Shown here: piece after piece, positions 1 to 5,329 of the stretch
Layout of the letters: each line of letters begins with the position of its first letter
Position numbering within the stretch: position 1 is the stretch's first letter
Assembly (NCBI GenBank): GCA_030697085.1
Contig: JAUYQT010000176.1
Coordinates: forward strand, 1 to 5,329
Origin: Azonexus sp.
GTDB lineage: Bacteria > Pseudomonadota > Gammaproteobacteria > Burkholderiales > Rhodocyclaceae
Direction: 5' to 3'
DNA length: 5,329 bases
Notes under the pieces: model-generated
What the model saw: only the letters and a program-made list of their open reading frames with translations
Databases searched by the model: none
What the model was told of the DNA's origin: nothing
Position numbers and translations under genes: made by a program

Positions 1-11
1 GCGGGAATCCA
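1..11. repeat. Possible tail of a REP-like intergenic palindrome cut by the window edge
   Basis: The first 11 bases read GCGGGAATCCA. From memory, this matches one end of a common proteobacterial intergenic palindrome in which an ATTCCCGC arm faces a GCGGGAAT arm and is followed by CCA. Only one arm is present, so the palindrome itself cannot be seen. It lies downstream of cbiO, where such elements are usual. Eleven bases is weak evidence. Confidence 0.25.
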
Positions 12-61
12 TCTGCTGCCTAAATTTCGGGCAGTGTCGGCGTGCCGGAAGCAGGTTTTCC

Positions 62-112
62 CCCTCCCTTTTATGTCCCGCAGGGACGGTATCCCTTGGG
101 GCAAGGGGAGGG
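62..112. repeat. Intergenic inverted repeat with an inner hairpin, downstream of cbiO
   Basis: An outer stem pairs 62-71 with 103-112 (ccctccc against gggaggg, extended by one G-U and two A-T pairs). Inside it is a perfect 5-bp hairpin, gtccc (75-79) and gggac (83-87) with a gca loop. A competing small hairpin, cttg (95-98) with caag (102-105), shares bases with the outer stem. The element starts about 55 bases past the cbiO stop codon. It has no convincing T-tract on either strand, so it is not a textbook intrinsic terminator. It could protect the 3' end of the cbi transcript, act as an atypical terminator, or be one copy of a dispersed repeat. No coding capacity is supported in 1-167. Confidence 0.5.
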
Positions 113-167
113 CCGGGGTGGGGATGGGTAGCGTGTTTCGCCTTCGTGCTGCGGTCAACGCTGAAAT

Positions 168-1046
168 TCAGGCAATTTTGCATGTGATTTCCTGGGTGGT
201 TTTTGCTTCGGCCAGCATGGTGAGCAGACTTGCTGTGCAGCGTGGGGGTGGGTTTGCCGGCAAAATGCCGCGCCCAACCAGTTCGCGATGCAGGGTGATG
301 ACTTCCGGTAGCGGCAGGCCAAGCGCGGCCAGTGCTTCGGCGTGTTCGCCCAGCTCGGCTGCGTTCAGCGAGGCGGTGCAGCGGCCGGCGGCCATCAGGT
401 GAATTCGTTCGGCCCAGCGGTAGGCAAAGTCAATATCGTGCGTTGCCATCAGGAGTGTGATGCCGTCTGCGTGCAGTTGGTCGAGCACGGCCAGGAGTTC
501 TTGCTGCATGGCGTGGTCGAGGCCGGCCATGGGTTCATCGAGGATCAGCAGTGCCGGTTGCATGGCTAGCACGCCAGCGATGCAGACGCGTTTTTTCTGG
601 CCGAAACTCAGGTTGTGCACTGCCTTGTCGGCGTGTTCTGCCATGCCGACGGCCTGCAAGGCGGCTGTGACACGCTGGCGCACCGTGGCCATGTCCAGCC
701 CGAGATTGAGCGGCCCGAACGAAACATCTTCCTGAACGCTGGCGGAAAAAAGCTGGTGGTCGGGGTTCTGGAAAACCATGCCGATTTGGCTGCGGAGTTG
801 GCGCAGGCCGGCCCGGCTGTAGTCGATCTCAAGCCCGGCGTAGCGGACGACCCCGGTTTGCGGGCGGAGCAGGCCGTTGGTGTGTTGGAACAGCGTTGTT
901 TTGCCCGAGCCGTTGGCGCCGATCAACACATTGCGGCTAGCGCGCTGGATGGCGATTGAGCAGTCGTTCAGGCCAACGCTGCCATCGGGGTAGCGATAGC
1001 TGATCTGGCTCAGTTCGAGTAAGGGCTTGTGCATCATCACCATCAT
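168..1046 (-). CDS. cbiO: CbiO, ATPase subunit of the ECF cobalt transporter
   Basis: CbiO is the cytoplasmic ATP-binding subunit that powers cobalt import through CbiMNQ. The chosen product is 292 residues. Visible ABC motifs, in order, are Walker A GANGSGKT (43-50), the Q-loop glutamine in VFQNPDHQLF (Q93), the signature LSFGQ (146-150) followed by KKR, Walker B LLILDEP (166-172), the D-loop GLD (175-177) and the switch histidine in ATHD (H203). The LSFGQKKR form and the QNPDHQLF/SVQEDVSFGPLNLGL stretch are typical of CbiO/NikO ATPases. A C-terminal region of about 80 residues follows. The start at 1046 is chosen because its ATG overlaps the cbiQ stop codon as ATGA. Further ATGs follow at 1043, 1037 and 1034, and no strong Shine-Dalgarno site distinguishes them. 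The frame is open back to 1103, but that part lies inside cbiQ. This is the last gene of the operon. All catalytic motifs are intact. Confidence 0.95.
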   Translation of the reverse strand: MMVMMHKPLLELSQISYRYPDGSVGLNDCSIAIQRASRNVLIGANGSGKTTLFQHTNGLLRPQTGVVRYAGLEIDYSRAGLRQLRSQIGMVFQNPDHQLFSASVQEDVSFGPLNLGLDMATVRQRVTAALQAVGMAEHADKAVHNLSFGQKKRVCIAGVLAMQPALLILDEPMAGLDHAMQQELLAVLDQLHADGITLLMATHDIDFAYRWAERIHLMAAGRCTASLNAAELGEHAEALAALGLPLPEVITLHRELVGRGILPANPPPRCTASLLTMLAEAKTTQEITCKIA

Positions 1047-1783
1047 GCCAAGACCAAGGCGAGGGCAATCAAGCTGGCGCCGGCCAGCCCGGCAATGCGG
1101 CAATCGCGGCGGCTGTGGGCAAACGTTGGTTCGAGAAAACGTAAGGGGCCGTCGTTATTACGCGCCAGTGCGGCGCTGTGCAAAGCATGGGCGCGCTGCC
1201 AGACTTGCAGCGTCAGGTTGGCCGCCAAGCCGCCCAGCGAGCGCATGGCCAGCCGGGGCGTGGCGTAACCGAGGCGGGCTGATTGCGCGGTCAATGTCTC
1301 ATGGACGGCGGCGGAAAAAACGAACAGCATGCGGTAGCAGAGGACCATGATTTCGAGCAGCAACTCCGGCATTTTCAGGCGACGGAGCAGGGCGATCAGG
1401 TCGATCAGTGGCGTTGTCAGGACAAGAAAAAGCAAGGCGGCCAGTGACCCGAGCGAGCGGGTGCCGACTTCGGCTAGCTTCAGCAAACCGCCTGGGGCCA
1501 TTTTGAAAACGGGAGTGCCCTCGCCGATATCCAGTGAAAAAGCCAATGACAAACTACCCAGTGCGAGAAAAAAAAGGGCTGGCGTGGCAACGCGCAGGTA
1601 GCAGGACGGCGTGATGCCCGCACCGAATATAGTAACTGCCACGAGCAGGCTGGCGATGAGTGCTGCGGTCAACGGCGAATTTGCGGCAAAAACCGCAATG
1701 AAGGCCCCGGCCGTAAAAAGCCCTTTGGCGGCGGGGGATACCTGCCGCCAGCGGTTGGCGTAGGCCGATTGCTCAATCAGCAT
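1043..1783 (-). CDS. cbiQ: CbiQ, transmembrane (T) subunit of the ECF cobalt transporter
   Basis: CbiQ is the inner-membrane coupling subunit that links CbiO ATP hydrolysis to metal movement through CbiM. The product is 246 residues. It opens with [20 protein letters not shown], the usual CbiQ N-terminus (an aromatic/Asn/Arg motif, then V-S-P-x-x-K). Hydrophobic segments lie at roughly 21-34, 38-56, 66-84, 111-127, 141-158 and 228-246. The conserved cytoplasmic helices include LLRRLKMPELLLEIMVLCYR (132-151) and the ATPase-contacting motif AQSARLGY (166-173). A second coupling-type motif, ALARNNDG (205-212), is present, with Asn where many T subunits have Gly after Ala-Arg. An upstream TTG in frame at 1813 would add ten residues, but the ATG at 1783 matches the family start. 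The gene overlaps the end of cbiN by 11 bases and the start of cbiO by 4, which suggests coupled translation. Confidence 0.93.
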   Translation of the reverse strand: MLIEQSAYANRWRQVSPAAKGLFTAGAFIAVFAANSPLTAALIASLLVAVTIFGAGITPSCYLRVATPALFFLALGSLSLAFSLDIGEGTPVFKMAPGGLLKLAEVGTRSLGSLAALLFLVLTTPLIDLIALLRRLKMPELLLEIMVLCYRMLFVFSAAVHETLTAQSARLGYATPRLAMRSLGGLAANLTLQVWQRAHALHSAALARNNDGPLRFLEPTFAHSRRDCRIAGLAGASLIALALVLA

Positions 1784-2168
1784 CGGATATTGTCTTCTGG
1801 TCGGCCGCTTCAAGCCGGGCTTGATGACCTACTTCACGCCCAACTTCGTGCTGTTTTTCACGGCGCATTTTTTCCCGGGTCACTGAAACGCCCAGGTAAT
1901 AGCCAATGAAGCCGGCGCCCAGCGCTGCTTGCAAGGCAAACAGCAGCGAGGAAATTTCGCCGCTGGCCGGTTCTAGAATGGGCTCGAACCACGGTCGGTA
2001 AGCCGGTGCAATTTCGCCGATCAGGTCTTTTGCCTTGTTATCGGCCCCGGCAAAAATTTCGGCGGGTTTGCCATCGGCATCCGGTGCCGGCTTTTCCACC
2101 AGCCAGAGCGGCAGAGCGGCGAGCAGCACCACGGCAATCAACAGCAGCCAATTTTGATAGCGCTTCAT
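1773..2168 (-). CDS. cbiN: CbiN, small accessory membrane subunit of the ECF cobalt transporter
   Basis: CbiN is a small inner-membrane protein that works with CbiM in cobalt uptake. Here it has 131 residues and two membrane segments: residues 7-24, following a short basic start, and roughly 75-93. The loop between them carries the family hallmark: [20 protein letters not shown], then a Pro-Trp-Phe motif (59-61) and [21 protein letters not shown] (66-86). The ATG at 2168 overlaps the cbiM stop codon as ATGA. CbiN proteins are usually about 90-110 residues and end soon after the second helix. This one continues for some 35 residues with a charged tail rich in Arg, Lys, Glu and Gln and containing two histidines (about 97-131). 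That tail is predicted cytoplasmic and its role is unknown. The last 11 bases overlap cbiQ. The assignment is firm from the loop motif and gene position. Confidence 0.94.
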   Translation of the reverse strand: MKRYQNWLLLIAVVLLAALPLWLVEKPAPDADGKPAEIFAGADNKAKDLIGEIAPAYRPWFEPILEPASGEISSLLFALQAALGAGFIGYYLGVSVTREKMRREKQHEVGREVGHQARLEAADQKTISDAD

Positions 2169-2842
2169 GCCCGTAACTCTTGGGGCGGCAGCAGCTTCAT
2201 ATCCTGCAGTTCCTGCGGATTGAAGCGGGCCAGGGCGTTGAAGATGACGACGGTGAGCAGGCCTTCGCTGATCGCCAGCGGGATCTGGGTCAGTGCAAAT
2301 ATGCTGGCGAACTTGACAAATGACACCATAAAACCACCGATTGGGTCAGGAAATGCCCAGGCCAATTGGGCCGAGGTGGTGACGTAAGTCAGCAGATCGG
2401 CCAGGCTGGCGGCGAGGAAAACGCAGACGGCAAAGGAGCATTTGATGCCACGAGCCAGGCGGAAAATCCCGACGGCGGCAAAGGGGCCGACGATGGCCAT
2501 CGAAAACAGGTTGGCACCCAGCGTGGTGAGGCCGCCGTGGGCGAGCAGCAGCGCTTGAAAGAGCAGGACCACGGCCCCAATCGGCGCCATTGCGGCGGGG
2601 CCGAAGAGCAGGGCGCCGAGCCCGGTACCCGTGGGGTGTGAGCAACTGCCGGTCACCGACGGTAGTTTCAGGGCCGAAAGCACAAAGGAAAAAGCAGCGG
2701 CGACGCCGAGCAACATGCGCTGTTCCGGCTTGTCGCGGATGCGTTTTTTTATGGCGTGCAGACCGTAGGCGACAAACGGTGCCGAGGCCAGCGTCCAGCC
2801 GACGGCATGTGCGAAGGGCAAAAAGCCTTCCATGATGTGCAT
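2165..2842 (-). CDS. cbiM: CbiM, metal-binding (S) subunit of the ECF cobalt transporter
   Basis: CbiM is the integral membrane substrate-specific subunit that captures Co2+. The predicted product is 225 residues and multi-spanning. It begins MHIMEGFLP, the hallmark N-terminus of CbiM/NikM. In this family the free amino end, His2 and a histidine in the SCSHPTG motif (H69 here, in [18 protein letters not shown], 59-76) bind the metal. Other family blocks are [19 protein letters not shown] (93-111), [20 protein letters not shown] (148-167) and [20 protein letters not shown] (182-201). The start at 2842 is chosen because it gives the metal-binding Met-His end and follows a good ribosome binding site, GGGAGAG, four bases upstream. 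The frame stays open back to 3124, through the riboswitch. An alternative ATG at 2959 would add 39 residues including a hydrophobic stretch. This is the first gene of the operon and is inferred to be repressed by cobalamin through the upstream riboswitch. Confidence 0.95.
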   Translation of the reverse strand: MHIMEGFLPFAHAVGWTLASAPFVAYGLHAIKKRIRDKPEQRMLLGVAAAFSFVLSALKLPSVTGSCSHPTGTGLGALLFGPAAMAPIGAVVLLFQALLLAHGGLTTLGANLFSMAIVGPFAAVGIFRLARGIKCSFAVCVFLAASLADLLTYVTTSAQLAWAFPDPIGGFMVSFVKFASIFALTQIPLAISEGLLTVVIFNALARFNPQELQDMKLLPPQELRA

Positions 2843-2986
2843 CTTTCTCTCCCACAGCGAGAAACGGCAAAAATGCCAAGCGGGGGAAAGCAATTGCAGG
2901 TCGGAAGAGGTGGCCGTAGCAACAAAAAAGCAGGCGCAAATCAACAGAACCGCTCCCATTACCCCGGGGATTGGCACTACGTTTGA
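2843..2986 (-). promoter_or_regulatory. Expression platform between the riboswitch and cbiM
   Basis: This 144-nt leader links the aptamer to cbiM. No stem directly followed by a T-run is evident. A run of six T (minus strand CTTTTTTG, about 2924-2931) lacks a stable stem in front of it, and the small hairpin GGCA-TTTT-TGCC (2866-2877) is short. Two pairings could matter. CTCTTCC (2903-2909) can pair with the ribosome binding site (2847-2853), and GTGCCAA (2971-2977) can pair with TTGGCAT (2873-2879). This favours control of translation initiation, but folding by eye is not decisive. The frame is open throughout and would encode a hydrophobic stretch. Confidence 0.45.
2847..2853 (-). promoter_or_regulatory. 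Ribosome binding site of cbiM
   Basis: On the minus strand GGGAGAG lies four bases before the ATG at 2842 (GGGAGAG-AAAG-ATG). It decides the start in favour of the Met-His N-terminus over the upstream in-frame ATG at 2959, which has only a GGGG run three bases before it. The complementary stretch CTCTTCC (2903-2909, minus strand) could mask this site with seven pairs, one of them G-U. Confidence 0.65.
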
Positions 2987-3172
2987 TTTAGGCCGGTCTT
3001 CTGGCTCGCCTTCAATCTCGTTTGCCAACCTTCCCGTGCGAACACAGTGGCGTAGGGCAAATTCGTCAGGCTTACAGCAGCGGGGGCTGCGCCGGAATGG
3101 TTGAGTTGTTGGCTCGAACGTCACCGGCTTCCCGTTTCACCCGCCCCATGATCATGAGGCAAGGCACCTAAA
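2987..3172 (-). ncRNA. Cobalamin (B12) riboswitch upstream of cbiM
   Basis: Read on the minus strand, the region carries the conserved blocks of the adenosylcobalamin-type riboswitch in the right order: AGGTGCC near the 5' end, GTGAAACGGGAAGCCGGTGA, GCGCAGCCCCCGC (the B12-box core), GCCACTG, GGGAAGG, and GCCAGAAGACCGGCC at the 3' end. The closing stem P1 is visible as TTTAGG (3167-3172) pairing perfectly with CCTAAA (2987-2992). The P2 arm is a strong hairpin around CATGATCATG (3147-3156). The aptamer sits 144 nt before the cbiM start, and the predicted promoter starts transcription just upstream of it. Known logic for this class is that cobalamin binding turns expression off, here of the cobalt importer. 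Boundaries are set by P1. Confidence 0.95.
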
Positions 3173-3181
3173 GCGGGGCGG

Positions 3182-3209
3182 AGTATAGGACAAAGCCGAT
3201 TTTGTGCAA
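3182..3209 (-). promoter_or_regulatory. Predicted sigma-70-type promoter of the cbiMNQO operon
   Basis: On the minus strand, TTGCAC (3204-3209) and TATACT (3182-3187) are separated by 16 bp. Each has one mismatch to the consensus -35 and -10 hexamers. An A-tract directly upstream of the -35 (minus strand, 3211-3217) resembles an UP element. The expected transcription start, about 3175, is just before the riboswitch P1 stem, which is where a riboswitch promoter should place it. Confidence 0.7.
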
Positions 3210-3274
3210 ATTTTTTTCGCCACTATGCGTTTGCGATTGCGGCCATAAAAACGGCGATTGGCTGGTTGATCTGC

Positions 3275-3303
3275 TTGCCGTTTTGGTGTTAATGAGATAT
3301 ATT
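3275..3303 (+). promoter_or_regulatory. Predicted sigma-70-type promoter of the TonB-dependent receptor gene
   Basis: TTGCCG (3275-3280) and TATATT (3298-3303) are separated by an ideal 17 bp. The -10 hexamer lies within the Fur-box-like palindrome at 3291-3309, the standard arrangement for iron-repressed promoters. The predicted transcription start is about 3310, giving a leader of about 195 nt before the GTG start. Confidence 0.65.
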
Positions 3304-3309
3304 CGCATT
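3291..3309. promoter_or_regulatory. Fur-box-like operator
   Basis: The 19-mer AATGAGATATATTCGCATT matches the Fur-box form AATGAGAATnATTCTCATT at 15 of 18 defined positions, including the complete outer arms AATGAGA and CATT. It overlaps the -10 of the receptor promoter, so iron-loaded Fur would block RNA polymerase. The call is by eye, but position, symmetry and the iron-uptake gene downstream agree. Confidence 0.65.
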
Positions 3310-3495
3310 TGTATTCAGGATAAACCAGCCAGTGCAACGCCGCCAGATATTCTCTTGACGAATCGTTCGAGGGAGCCAGCACCATTTTTTGCCGGCTAGT
3401 TTGACTGCCCTCTTTCTGCGGTCGATCGCACTCGAACACCTTGTTCGGCAAGCCAGCCTTTCTATGCCAGCCAGCCATCCCAACTGACTTGACAT

Positions 3496-3499
3496 AGGA
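3496..3499 (+). promoter_or_regulatory. Ribosome binding site of the receptor gene
   Basis: AGGA lies six bases before the GTG at 3506. An in-frame TGA at 3485-3487 rules out any longer product. Between it and 3506 there is no ATG, so the GTG is the best-supported start. Confidence 0.6.
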
Positions 3500-3505
3500 C
3501 TGCTT

Positions 3506-5329
3506 GTGAAAAATCGCCCAAAAAATTTGCTTAAGCCGAGAAAGGCTTCCGTCTCTCCGATCGTGTTTGGTGCTCGTCGTCGAACGCTATTGCCGCTGGG
3601 GGCGGTATTTGCTGCGGGTTTGTTTGGCGTGACCCAGGCGGCGTTTGCTGAAGAGCAAACCTTGCCGGCGGTAACGGTTAAAGCCAATGCCGAGCAACAG
3701 GACGGCTATCGTGCCTCGAAAACCCGCGTCGGCAAAGTGGTGCAGGACCCGCACGATGTGCCGCAGGCGATCACCACGATCACCCGTTCGCTGATGGAAG
3801 AACAGGAAGCTAATTCGCTGCGCGAGGCGCTGCGCAACGTTTCCGGCCTGACCTTCAATGCAGCCGAGGGCGGCCGTTCCGGCGACAACATGATGCTGCG
3901 CGGTTTCTATACTTTCGGCGACATGTACCTCGACGGAATCCGCGATACCGCCCAGTACAACCGCGAAGTTTTCAACCTGGAGCAGGTGGATGTGCTGCGC
4001 GGTGCGGCGGCGATGCTGTTCGGTCGTGGTCAGGCCGGCGGTGTGATCAATCAGGTCAGCAAGGCGCCGATGCTCTATGGCGTCAATAAGGTGGGCTTCG
4101 GGGTTGGCTCGGACGGTTATCTGGAAACCAAGGCCGATTTGAATCAGCGGATTGGCGAAACCACCGCCTTCCGTATCAACCTGATGAACCGCGACGAGGG
4201 CAGCGCGCGTTCCAATCCTTACACCGGCACCGAGCCGGAGATTCACCGGATGGGTGTGGCGCCGAGTATTTCTTTCGGGCTGGGGACCGATCACGAAGTT
4301 AACCTGAGTCATCTCTGGGTCAAGAGCCAGGATCGCGCCGATTACGGGATTCCGTTTGTCAGTAAAAGGCCGAATCAGGACATGGCCAAGGCGGGCAATT
4401 ATTACGGTGTCGATGGTAATTTCGACGACAGCGAAACCAATGTCACGACGCTGAACTACCTGTTCAAAATTTCGCCGACCACGCAATGGCGGACGGTGCT
4501 GCGGGCCGCGAACTATAAGCGTGCCTACTGGGCGGTGGCTGGTCAGGGCGTCTTGACGGCGGCGAGTACGCAGCAGCAGGCCAAGACCCGTCAGTTCGAA
4601 ACCGACAATTACGTCTTGCAGAGCGACTTCAATACCGCCTTCAACCTGTTCGGGATGAAGCATGAACTGGTCACCGGCGTTGAATATCTGCGTGAAGATT
4701 CGATCCGCTGGGCCTTGCGCAACCAGGGGACGGCGAGCAATCCACTTTATCGTCAGGGCGAATTTACGACCGCGCCGGCCAACGTTTACAAAGGCGATAC
4801 CTACAGTGCCTATGTCCAGGATTCGGTCGAATTTGTGCCGGACTGGAAGTTGACCGCAGGTGTGCGCCGCGACGAGATGCGTTCCGACTACATCACGGTG
4901 GCGGGCAATGTCGCCAACGCCTTCAGCGGCAATTTTGCCGAGAACAGCTACCGTGCCGGTCTTTCCTGGCAGCCGCGGGCCGATTCGCATTATTACCTGG
5001 GCTGGAGCGATTCCTTCAGTCCGACGGCTGACCTTTATCAGCTTTCCGGCAACCAGTACCCGGCGGAACGCTCCAAGGTCACGGAGTTGGGCGCCAAGTG
5101 GCTGTTGCTTGACGGCAATCTGGCTTTCCGGACCGCGCTCTATCACGCCGTCAAGGATTGGGAGCGCAATACCGATCTTGAATCCACCGCATCCATTCTG
5201 ACCCGCAAGCGTCAGTCGAATGGTGTGGAGCTTGAACTGGCCGGGCGCATTACCGAGAGCTGGGAAATTTTCAGTGGCTTGTCGTTGATCGATGGCGAGA
5301 TTCTTGAAGTGGCGCCCGGTAACGGCAAT
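3506..5329 (+). CDS. TonB-dependent siderophore receptor, Fiu/catecholate-like (3' end beyond window)
   Basis: This is an outer-membrane gated beta-barrel that imports an iron-siderophore complex using TonB-ExbBD energy. There are 608 codons before the window ends in frame. Siderophore receptors are usually about 700-750 residues, so about a hundred C-terminal residues are missing. Residues 1-48 form a long signal peptide: a basic start with ARRR at 23-26, hydrophobic core 28-42, and cleavage likely after AFA (46-48). A TonB-box-like segment, TLPAVTVKA, lies at 52-60. The plug domain (about 72-188) contains DVPQAITTITRSLMEEQ (84-100), LREALRNVSGLTF (105-117), the MLRGF motif (130-134), YLDGIRD (141-147), EQVDVLRGAAAMLFGRGQAGG (159-179) and INQVSKAP (181-188). 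Amphipathic barrel strands follow, including RMGVAPSISFGLGTDHEVNL. The plug and early barrel resemble Fiu-type catecholate receptors, but the substrate is inferred, not shown. The start is GTG with AGGA upstream. The gene is likely iron-repressed through the Fur box. Confidence 0.93.
   Translation, partial: MKNRPKNLLKPRKASVSPIVFGARRRTLLPLGAVFAAGLFGVTQAAFAEEQTLPAVTVKANAEQQDGYRASKTRVGKVVQDPHDVPQAITTITRSLMEEQEANSLREALRNVSGLTFNAAEGGRSGDNMMLRGFYTFGDMYLDGIRDTAQYNREVFNLEQVDVLRGAAAMLFGRGQAGGVINQVSKAPMLYGVNKVGFGVGSDGYLETKADLNQRIGETTAFRINLMNRDEGSARSNPYTGTEPEIHRMGVAPSISFGLGTDHEVNLSHLWVKSQDRADYGIPFVSKRPNQDMAKAGNYYGVDGNFDDSETNVTTLNYLFKISPTTQWRTVLRAANYKRAYWAVAGQGVLTAASTQQQAKTRQFETDNYVLQSDFNTAFNLFGMKHELVTGVEYLREDSIRWALRNQGTASNPLYRQGEFTTAPANVYKGDTYSAYVQDSVEFVPDWKLTAGVRRDEMRSDYITVAGNVANAFSGNFAENSYRAGLSWQPRADSHYYLGWSDSFSPTADLYQLSGNQYPAERSKVTELGAKWLLLDGNLAFRTALYHAVKDWERNTDLESTASILTRKRQSNGVELELAGRITESWEIFSGLSLIDGEILEVAPGNGN

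Larger units (their letters stand above)
3173..3505. other. Intergenic region between the divergent cbi operon and siderophore receptor
   Basis: This stretch of about 330 bases contains no gene I can support. It holds the leftward cbi promoter (3182-3209), the rightward promoter with its Fur box (3275-3309), and about 195 bases of receptor leader (3310-3505). The leader is less GC-rich than the genes and contains several CCAGCC/GCCAGCCAGCC repeats (for example around 3325-3332 and 3466-3476). I see no stable terminator-like hairpin or known riboswitch in it. Short open frames on both strands here lack family features and ribosome binding sites. Confidence 0.6.

Noticed and set aside
62..112. 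CRISPR or tandem repeat array
   Set aside because: There is a single inverted-repeat structure and no regularly spaced direct repeats; no cas genes are nearby.
34..402. Plus-strand open frame across the left intergenic region into cbiO
   Set aside because: It crosses the inverted repeat and the antisense of the cbiO 3' end, has only a GTG start, and shows low-complexity Ser/Ala/Arg-rich translation typical of a shadow frame.
1814..3124. Longer versions of cbiM (from 3124) and cbiQ (TTG at 1813)
   Set aside because: The 3124 start would translate the riboswitch and lose the free Met-His end. The TTG start of cbiQ adds ten residues not typical of the family.
3355..3360. TTGACG as an alternative receptor -35 element
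   Set aside because: No -10-like hexamer is found 16-18 bases downstream (the bases are GC-rich, around agcacc).
3152..3478. A 108-codon minus-strand frame and a 65-codon plus-strand frame (3202-3399) in the intergenic region
   Set aside because: Both overlap the promoters, Fur box and riboswitch 5' end, have no good ribosome binding site and no recognisable protein features.
3489..3494. Perfect -35 hexamer TTGACA just before the receptor start
   Set aside because: A matching -10 would fall inside the coding region near 3512, and no such hexamer is there. Transcription from it would begin after the GTG start.
3587..5146. A 519-codon open frame on the minus strand
   Set aside because: It lies wholly opposite the TonB-dependent receptor, whose plus-strand frame has clear family motifs, a signal peptide and a ribosome binding site. 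The minus-strand translation shows no recognisable domain. Long antisense frames are common opposite GC-rich genes with codon bias.

Overview
The window looks like a chromosomal stretch from a Gram-negative, fairly GC-rich proteobacterium. The outer-membrane TonB-dependent receptor, the Fur-type operator and the proteobacterial cbiMNQO layout support this. The overall flavour suggests a betaproteobacterium, perhaps Rhodocyclales (Dechloromonas/Azonexus-like), but that placement is impression-level inference.

The left three fifths (168-2842, minus strand) is a compact four-gene operon, cbiM-cbiN-cbiQ-cbiO, encoding a complete group I energy-coupling-factor (ECF) cobalt importer. CbiM binds the metal, CbiN is its small accessory membrane subunit, CbiQ is the transmembrane coupling subunit and CbiO is the ATPase. 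Every gene junction overlaps (4, 11 and 4 bases), which suggests translational coupling. Upstream of cbiM on the same strand lies a well-conserved cobalamin riboswitch (2987-3172), preceded by a good sigma-70-type promoter (3182-3209). The inferred circuit is that adequate cobalamin shuts off import of cobalt, the metal needed to make it.

The intergenic region 3173-3505 holds two divergent promoters. The rightward one (TTGCCG, 17 bp, TATATT) has its -10 element inside a 19-bp Fur-box-like palindrome (3291-3309). It is followed by a leader of about 195 nt.

The right third (3506-5329, plus strand) is a TonB-dependent siderophore receptor of the Fiu/catecholate type. It starts at a GTG and runs off the window edge still in frame, with 608 codons visible. 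Metal uptake is thus controlled in two directions from one intergenic region: cobalt by a B12-sensing RNA and iron by Fur.

The left edge (1-167), downstream of cbiO, holds no gene I can support. It contains a strong inverted-repeat structure (62-112) and, at the very edge, what looks like the tail of a REP-like repeat. I see no clearly new biological system. The points most worth a second look are the open frame with a hydrophobic segment running through the riboswitch into cbiM, the lack of an obvious terminator in the riboswitch expression platform, and the intergenic inverted repeat.
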